A stretch of 64,000 nucleotides of DNA. Origin: Crossaster papposus. Its lineage: Eukaryota > Echinodermata > Asteroidea > Velatida > Solasteridae. The position numbers were made by a program, and so were the translations under genes. Of the stretch, positions 58,171 to 64,000 are shown piece by piece; the first letter of the stretch is position 1, and each line of letters begins with the position of its first letter. The stretch lies in the NCBI GenBank assembly GCA_037893245.1, contig JBAIAA010000262.1, positions 1,612,001 through 1,676,000 on the forward strand, given 5' to 3'. Below the pieces are notes generated by a model. It ran no database searches. It had not been told where the DNA came from and worked only from the letters and a program-made list of their open reading frames with translations.

Positions 58171-61100
58171 GTGTTAGCAGAGCGATGTTTCGATCCTCGG
58201 ACCTCTGGGTTATGTGCACAGCACGCTCCCACTGCTCCACTCTACTTCATGTAAATTTAGAAACAGCAAACAAAATGAAAGTAGACATTCTAAAAACATT
58301 CAAAAATATTTATTACATTCAAATAACAGTGAAGCAAAAATACCTCTTTAGCAGAGCGAGGTTTTGGTCCTCGGACCTCTTGGTTATGGGCCCAGCACGC
58401 TCCCACTGCTCCACTATGCGTAACTATTTTTAATGAAAATGAAATCACTATCAAGAAAATAATTATCCTGAGCAGACCGAGGTTGTGGTCATCCGAACTC
58501 TCGGTTACTGACCAAGAAAGTGTCTACTTCGTCACCCTGAGTCGAGTACCTCAAGTCATACCACAAGCGTGTTAGCAGAGCGAGGTTTCGATCTTCGGAC
58601 CTCTGGGTTATGGGCCCAGCACGCTTCCACTGCGCCTCTCTACTTCATGTTAAGTTAGAAACAGCAAACAAAATGAAAGCAGACATTCTAAAAACATTCT
58701 AAAATATTTATTACATTTGAATAACAGTGAAGCAAAAATACCTCTTTAGCAGAGCGAGGTTTTGGTCCTCGGACCTCTGGGTTATGTGCCCAGCACGATT
58801 CCACTGTTCCACTCTGCTTCATGTGAATTTAGAAACAGCAAACAAAATGAAAGCACACATTCTAAAAACATTCTAAAATAGTTATTACATTTGAATAACA
58901 GTGAAGCAAAAATACCTCTTTAGCAAAGCGAGGTTTTGGTCCTCGGACCTCTTGGTTATGGGCCCAGCACGCTCCCACTACTCCACTATCCGTAACTATT
59001 TGTAATGAAAATGAAATCACTATCAAGAAAATAATTATCCTGAGCAGACCGAGGTTGTGGTCATCCGAACTCTCGGTTACTGACCAAGAAAGTGTCTACT
59101 TCGTCACCCTGAGTCGAGTACCTCAAGTCATACCAAAAACACGTTAGCAGAGCGAGGTTTCGATCTTCGGACCTCTGGGTTAAGGGCCCAGCACGCTTCC
59201 ACTGCGCCACTCTACTTCATGTAAAGTTAGAAACAGAAAACAAAATGAAAGCAGACATTCTAAAAACATTCTAAAATATTTATTACATTTAAATAACAGT
59301 GAAGCAAAAATACCTCTTTAGAAGAGCGAGGTTTTGGTCCTCGGACCTCTTGGTTATTGGCCCAGCACGCTCCCACTGCTCCACTATGCGTAACTATTTT
59401 TAATGAAAATGAAATCACTATCAAGAAAATAATTATCCTGAGCAGACCGAGGTTGTGGTCATCCGAACTCTCGGTTACTGACCAAGAAAGTGTCTACTTC
59501 GTCACCCTGAGTCGAGTACCTCAAGTCATACCAAAAGCGTGTTAGCAGAGCAAGGTTTCGATCTTCGGACCTCTGGGTTATGGGCCCAGCACGCTTCCAC
59601 TACGCCTCTCTACTTCATGTAAAGTTAGAAACAGCAAACAAAATGAAAGCAGACATTCTAAAAACATTCTAAAATAGTTATTACATTTGAATAACAGTGA
59701 AGCAAAAATACCTCTTTAGCAGAGCGAGGTTTTGGTCCTCGGACCTCTGGGTTATGTGCCCAGCACGATTCCACTGTTCCACTCTGCTTCATGTGAATTT
59801 AGAAACAGCAAACAAAATGAAAGCACACATTCTAAAAACATTCTAAAATAGTTATTACATTTGAATAACAGTGAAGCAAAAATACCTCTTTAGTAGAGCG
59901 AGGTTTTGGTTCTCGGACCTCTTGGTTATGGGCCCAGCACGCTCCCACTGCTCCACTATGCGTAACTATTTTTAATGAAATTGAAATCACTCTCAAGGAA
60001 ATAATTATCCTGAGCAGACCGATGTTGTGGTCATCCGAACTCTCGGTTACTGACCAAGAAAGTGTCTACTTCGACACTCTGAGTCGAGTACCTCAAGTCA
60101 TACCAAAAACGTGTTAGCAGAGCGAGGTTTTGGTCCACGGACCTCTGGGTTATGGGCCCAGCACGCTCCCATTGCGCCACTCTGCTTCATGTAAATTTAG
60201 AAACAGAAAACAAAATGAAAGCAGACATTCTAAAAACATTCTAAAATATTTATTACATTTGAATAACAGTGAAGCAAAAATACCTCTTTAGCAGAGCGAG
60301 GTTTTGGTCTTCAGACCTCTGGGTTATGGGCCCAGCACGCTCCCACTGCAACACTCTGCGTAACTATTTTAATTTTTCATACCAAAAACGTGTTAGCAGA
60401 GCGATGTTTCGATCCTCGGACCTCTGGGTTATGTGCACAGCACGCTCCCACTGCTCCACTCTACTTCATGTAAATTTAGAAACAGCAAACAAAATGAAAG
60501 TAGACATTCTAAAAACATTCAAAAATATTTATTAAATTTGAATAACAGTGAAGCAAAAATACCTCTTAAGCAGAGCGAGGTGTTGGTCCTCGGACCTCTG
60601 GATTATGTGCCCACTCTACTTCATGTAAAGTTAGAAACAGCAAACAAAATGAAAGCAGACATTCTAAAAACATTCTAAAATATTTATTACATTTGAATAA
60701 CAGTGAAGCAAAAATACCTCTTTAGCAGAGCGAGGTTTTGGTCTTCAGACCTCTGGGTTATGGGCCCAGCACGCTCCCACTGCAACACTCTGCGTAACTA
60801 TTTTTAATGAAAATGAAATCACTATCAAGGAAATAATTATCCTGAGCAAACCGAGGTTGTGGTCATCCGAACTCTTGGTTACTGACCAAGAAAGTGTCTA
60901 CTTCGTCACTCTGAGTCGAGTACCTCAAGTCATACCAAAAACTTGTTAGCAGAGCGAGGTTCCGATCCTCAGACCTCTGGGTTATGGGCCCAGCACGATT
61001 CCACTGCGCCACTCTGCTTCATGTGAATTTAGAAACAGCCAACAAAATTAAAGCAAACATTCTAAAAACATTCTAAAATAGTTATTACATTTGAATAACA

Positions 61101-61344
61101 GTGAAGCAAAAATACCTCTTTAGCAGAGCGAGGTTTTGGTCTTCAGACCTCTGGGTTATGGGCCCAGCACGCTCCCACTGCAACACTCTGCGTAACAATG
61201 TTTAATGAAAATGAAATCACTATCAAGGAAATAATTATCCTGAGCAAACCGAGGTTGTGGTCATCCGAACTCTCGGTTACTGACCAAGAAAGTGTCTACT
61301 TCGTTACTCTGAGTCGAGTACATCAAGTCATACCAAAAACTTGT

Positions 61345-61400
61345 TAGCAGAGCGAAATGAAAATGAAAATGAAATCACTATCAAGGACATAATTATCCTG
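61345..61400 (-). repeat. B-less BC junction shared with the left-end HOR
   Basis: TTAGCAGAGCGAAATG fuses a class A 3' end to the B spacer, exactly as at 1874, 3788 and the other left-end HOR units, about 45 kb away from the nearest of them. The flanking AATGAAAATG triplication is also shared. Confidence 0.75.
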
Positions 61401-62298
61401 AGCACACCGAGGTTGTGGTCATCCGAACTCTCGGTTACTGACCAAGAAAGTGTCTACTTCGTCACTCTGAGTCGGGTACCTCAAGTCATACCAAAAACGT
61501 GTTAGCAGAGCGAGGTTTCGATCTTTGGACATCTGGGTTAAGGGCCCAGCACGCTTCCACTGCGCCACTCTACTTCATGTAAAGTTAGAAACAGAAAACA
61601 AAATGAAAGCAGACATTCTAAAAACATTCTAAAATATTTATTAAATTTGAATAAAAGTTAAGCAAAAATCCCTCTTTAGCGGAGCGAGGTTTTGGTCTTC
61701 GGACCTCTTGGTTATGGGCCCAGCACGCTCCCACTGCTCCACTATGCGTAACTATTTTTAATGAAAATGAAATCACTATCAAGGAAATAATTATCCTGAG
61801 CAGACCGATGTTGTGGTCATCCGAACTCTCGGTTACTGACCAAGAAAGTGTCTACTTCGACACTCTGAGTCGAGTACCTCAAGTCATACCAAAAACGTGT
61901 TAGCAGAGCGAGGTTTTGGTCCACGGACCTCTGGGTTATGGGCCCAGCACGCTCCCATTGCGCCACTCTGCTTCATGTAAATTTAGAAACAGAAAACAAA
62001 ATGAAAGCAGACATTCTAAAAACATTCTAAAATATTTATTACATTTGAATAACAGTGAAGCAAAAATACCTCTTTAGCAGAGCGAGGTTTTGGTCTTCAG
62101 ACCTCTGGGTTATGGGCCCAGCACGCTCCCACTGCAACACTCTGCGTAACAATGTTTAATGAAAATGAAATCACTATCAAGGAAACAATTATCCTGAGCA
62201 AACCGAGGTTGTGGTCATCCGAACTCTCGGTTACTGACCAAGAAAGTTTCTACTTCGTCACTCTGAGTCGAGTACCTCAAGTCATACCAAAAACTTGT

Positions 62299-62370
62299 TA
62301 GCAGAGCGAGGTTTCGATCCTCGGACCTCTGGGTTATGGGCCCAGCACGCTTCCCCTGCGCCACTCTGCT
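62299..62370 (-). tRNA. Initiator tRNA-Met, one change (G16)
   Basis: T16 to G in the D-loop part of the A box. Everything else, including the T5 terminator, is intact. One of only two one-change copies right of 57 kb. Confidence 0.55.
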
Positions 62371-63442
62371 TCATGTGAATTTAGAAACAGCAAACAAAAT
62401 GAAAGCAGACATTCTAAAAACATTCTAAAATATTTATTACATTTGAATAACAGTGAAGCAAAAATACCTCTTTAGCAGAGCGAGGTTTTGGTCCTCGGAC
62501 CTCTGGGTTATGTGCCCAGCACGCTCCCACTGCTCCACTATGCGTAACTATTTTTAATGAAAATGAAATCACTATCAAGGAAATAATTATCCTGAGCAGA
62601 CCGATGTTGTGGTCATCCGAACTCTCGGTTACTGACCAAGAAAGTGTCTACTTCGACACTCTGAGTCGAGTACCTCAAGTCATACCAAAAACGTGTTAGC
62701 AGAGCGATGTTTCGATCCTCGGACCTCTGGGTTATGTGCCCAGCACGCTCCCACTGCTCCACTCTACTTCATGTAAATTTAGAAACAGCAAACAAAATGA
62801 AAGTAGACATTATAAAAACATTCAAAAATATTTATTAAATTTGAATAACAGTGAAGCAAAAATACCTCTTAAGCAGAGCGAGGTGTTGGTCCTCGGACCT
62901 CTGCGTTATGTGCCCAGCACGCTCCCACTGACCCACTCTACTTCATGTAAATTTAGAAACAGTAAACAAAATGAAAGCAGACATTCTAAAAACATTCTAA
63001 AAGATTTTTTAAATTTGAATAACAGTGAAGCAAAAATACCTCTTTAGCAGAGCGAGGTTTCGATCTTCGGACCTCTGAGTTATGGGCCCAGCACGCTTCC
63101 ACTGCGCCACTCTACTTCATGTAAAGTTAGAAACAGCAAACAAAATGAAAGCAGACATTCTAAAAACATTCTAAAATATTTATTACATTTGAATAACAGT
63201 GAAGCAAAAATACCTCTTTAGCAGAGCGAGGTTTTGGTCTTCAGACCTCTGGGTTATGGGCCCAGCACGCTCCCACTGCAACACTCTGCGTAACTATTTT
63301 TAATGAAAATGAAATCACTATCAAGGAAATAATAATCCTGAGCAGACCGAGGTTGTGGTCATCCGAACTCTCTGTTACTGACCAAGAAAGTGTCTACTTC
63401 GTCACTCTGAGTCGAGTACCTCAAGTCATACCAAAAACTTGT

Positions 63443-63514
63443 TAGCAGAGCGAGGTTTCGATCCTCGGACCTCTGGGTTATGGGCTCAGCACGCTTCCAC
63501 TGCGCCACTCTGCT
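63443..63514 (-). tRNA. Initiator tRNA-Met, one change (A30)
   Basis: G30 to A breaks pair 30-40 and interrupts the three G:C pairs that initiator tRNAs need for P-site selection. The T5 terminator is intact. Confidence 0.5.
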
Positions 63515-64000
63515 TCATGTGAATTAAGAAACAGCAAACAAAATTAAAGCAGACATTCTAAAAACATTCTAAAATAGTTATTATATTTGAATAACAGTGA
63601 AGCAAACATACCTCTTTAGCAGAGCGAAGGTTTGGTCTTTGGACCTCTGGGTTATGGGCCCAGCAGGCTCCCACTGCACCACTCTGCGTAACTATTTTTA
63701 ATGAAAATGAAATCACTATCAAGGACATAATTATCCTGAACAGACCGAGGTTGTGGTCATCCGAACTCTCGGTTACTGACCAAGAAAGTGTCTACTTCGT
63801 CACTCTGAGTCGAGTACCTCAAGTCATACCAAAAACTTGTTAGCAGAGCGATGTTCCGATCCTCGGACCTCTGGGTTATGGGCCCAGCACGATTCCACTG
63901 CGCCACTCTGCTTCATGTGAATTTAGAAACAGCCAACAAAATTAAAGCAAACATTCTAAAAACATTATAAAATAGTAATTACATTTGAATAACAGTGAAG

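Larger units (their letters stand above)
57100..61500 (-). repeat. 2219-bp repeat zone
   Basis: Landmarks recur at 2219 bp: AAT copies at 57100 and 59319, a TTAGTAGAGCG variant near 57672 and 59891, and C-less modules near 58150 and 60369. The zone ends in a B-less BC module at 61345. Confidence 0.78.
38413..64000 (-). repeat. Right arm of the initiator-tRNA-derived tandem array
   Basis: The array resumes at the point in the class C module where the left arm stopped, in the same orientation, and runs off the window edge. Modules here are more diverged than on the left. Only two copies match the 72-nt consensus exactly (40512 and 41656). Many copies have altered anticodons (CTT, CCT, CAC, AAT) or A at position 33. 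Internal deletions and module fusions are frequent. Confidence 0.94.
61501..64000 (-). repeat. Terminal module zone in the window
   Basis: Mixed modules with two one-change initiator copies (62299, 63443), CTT copies (for example near 61501) and TTCGACACTC-type class C variants. The array continues past the window edge with no sign of ending. Confidence 0.75.

Noticed and set aside
58050-58433. 127-codon plus-strand frame, the longest in the window
   Set aside because: It spans the C-less junction and several antisense tRNA copies. Its repeated peptide motif is simply the translated tRNA reverse strand.
1-64000. CRISPR array
   Set aside because: Repeats are over 100 bp, the intervening sequences are themselves homologous, and the unit is a eukaryotic tRNA. 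No cas-like gene is present.
1-64000. Cluster of tRNA-derived SINEs
   Set aside because: Copies are strictly head-to-tail with fixed periods and have no A-rich tails or individual target duplications, unlike dispersed retroposed elements.
1-64000. Bacterial, phage or organellar tRNA array
   Set aside because: The A54/A60 T-loop, A1:T72, absence of an encoded CCA, and Pol III-type T-run terminators identify eukaryotic nuclear initiator genes.

Overview
Nuclear DNA from an animal, most likely an invertebrate. The evidence is an array of initiator tRNA-Met(CAT) genes and decayed copies. All lie on the minus strand and fill about 62 kb of the 64 kb window. The intact copy is 72 nt and has the marks of a eukaryotic cytosolic initiator: A1:T72, C33 before the CAT anticodon, a T-loop reading ATCGAAA (A54, A60), and three G:C pairs at the base of the anticodon stem (GGG/CCC). 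From memory it is almost identical to insect initiator tRNA-Met. The clade cannot be fixed without a search. I found no convincing protein-coding gene; the short open frames inside the array recur only because the DNA repeats.

Three tRNA-derived modules build the array. Class A is the initiator gene with a roughly 102-bp leader (period 174 bp). Class B is an initiator-like copy with a damaged B box and a changed acceptor end. Class C is an older relative, about 50/72 positions matching class A, with anticodon AGT. B and C travel together as a 224-bp pair. A clean example runs B 19742-19813, C 19863-19934, A 19966-20037. At about 137 bp per copy, the window holds roughly 400-450 tRNA-like segments. 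Eighteen match the intact consensus at all 72 positions; about fifteen more differ by one or two bases.

Layout. 1-18786: an alpha-satellite-like higher-order repeat (HOR) with a 1914-bp base unit, usually expanded to 2486 bp. 18787-26.5 kb: a nested duplication with offsets of 5011, 4231, 1526 and 780 bp. 26.5-36.3 kb: mixed modules, then a 1941-bp HOR. 36331-38412: a roughly 2.08 kb non-array island inserted inside a class C module, containing a TTAA-bounded foldback, a small terminal-inverted-repeat element, a weak 3'-exon candidate and two palindromes. 38413-47 kb: diverged modules. 47-64 kb: repeats with 1940-, 5820-, 2512- and 2219-bp offsets, poor in intact genes and rich in copies whose anticodon has changed, chiefly to CTT.

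How it may work (inference): intact class A genes carry internal A and B boxes, and eight of the eighteen are followed within about 15 nt by a T5 run, so they could each make initiator tRNA. The rest may be silent, may bind TFIIIC without being transcribed, or may simply be a satellite kept alive by unequal exchange.
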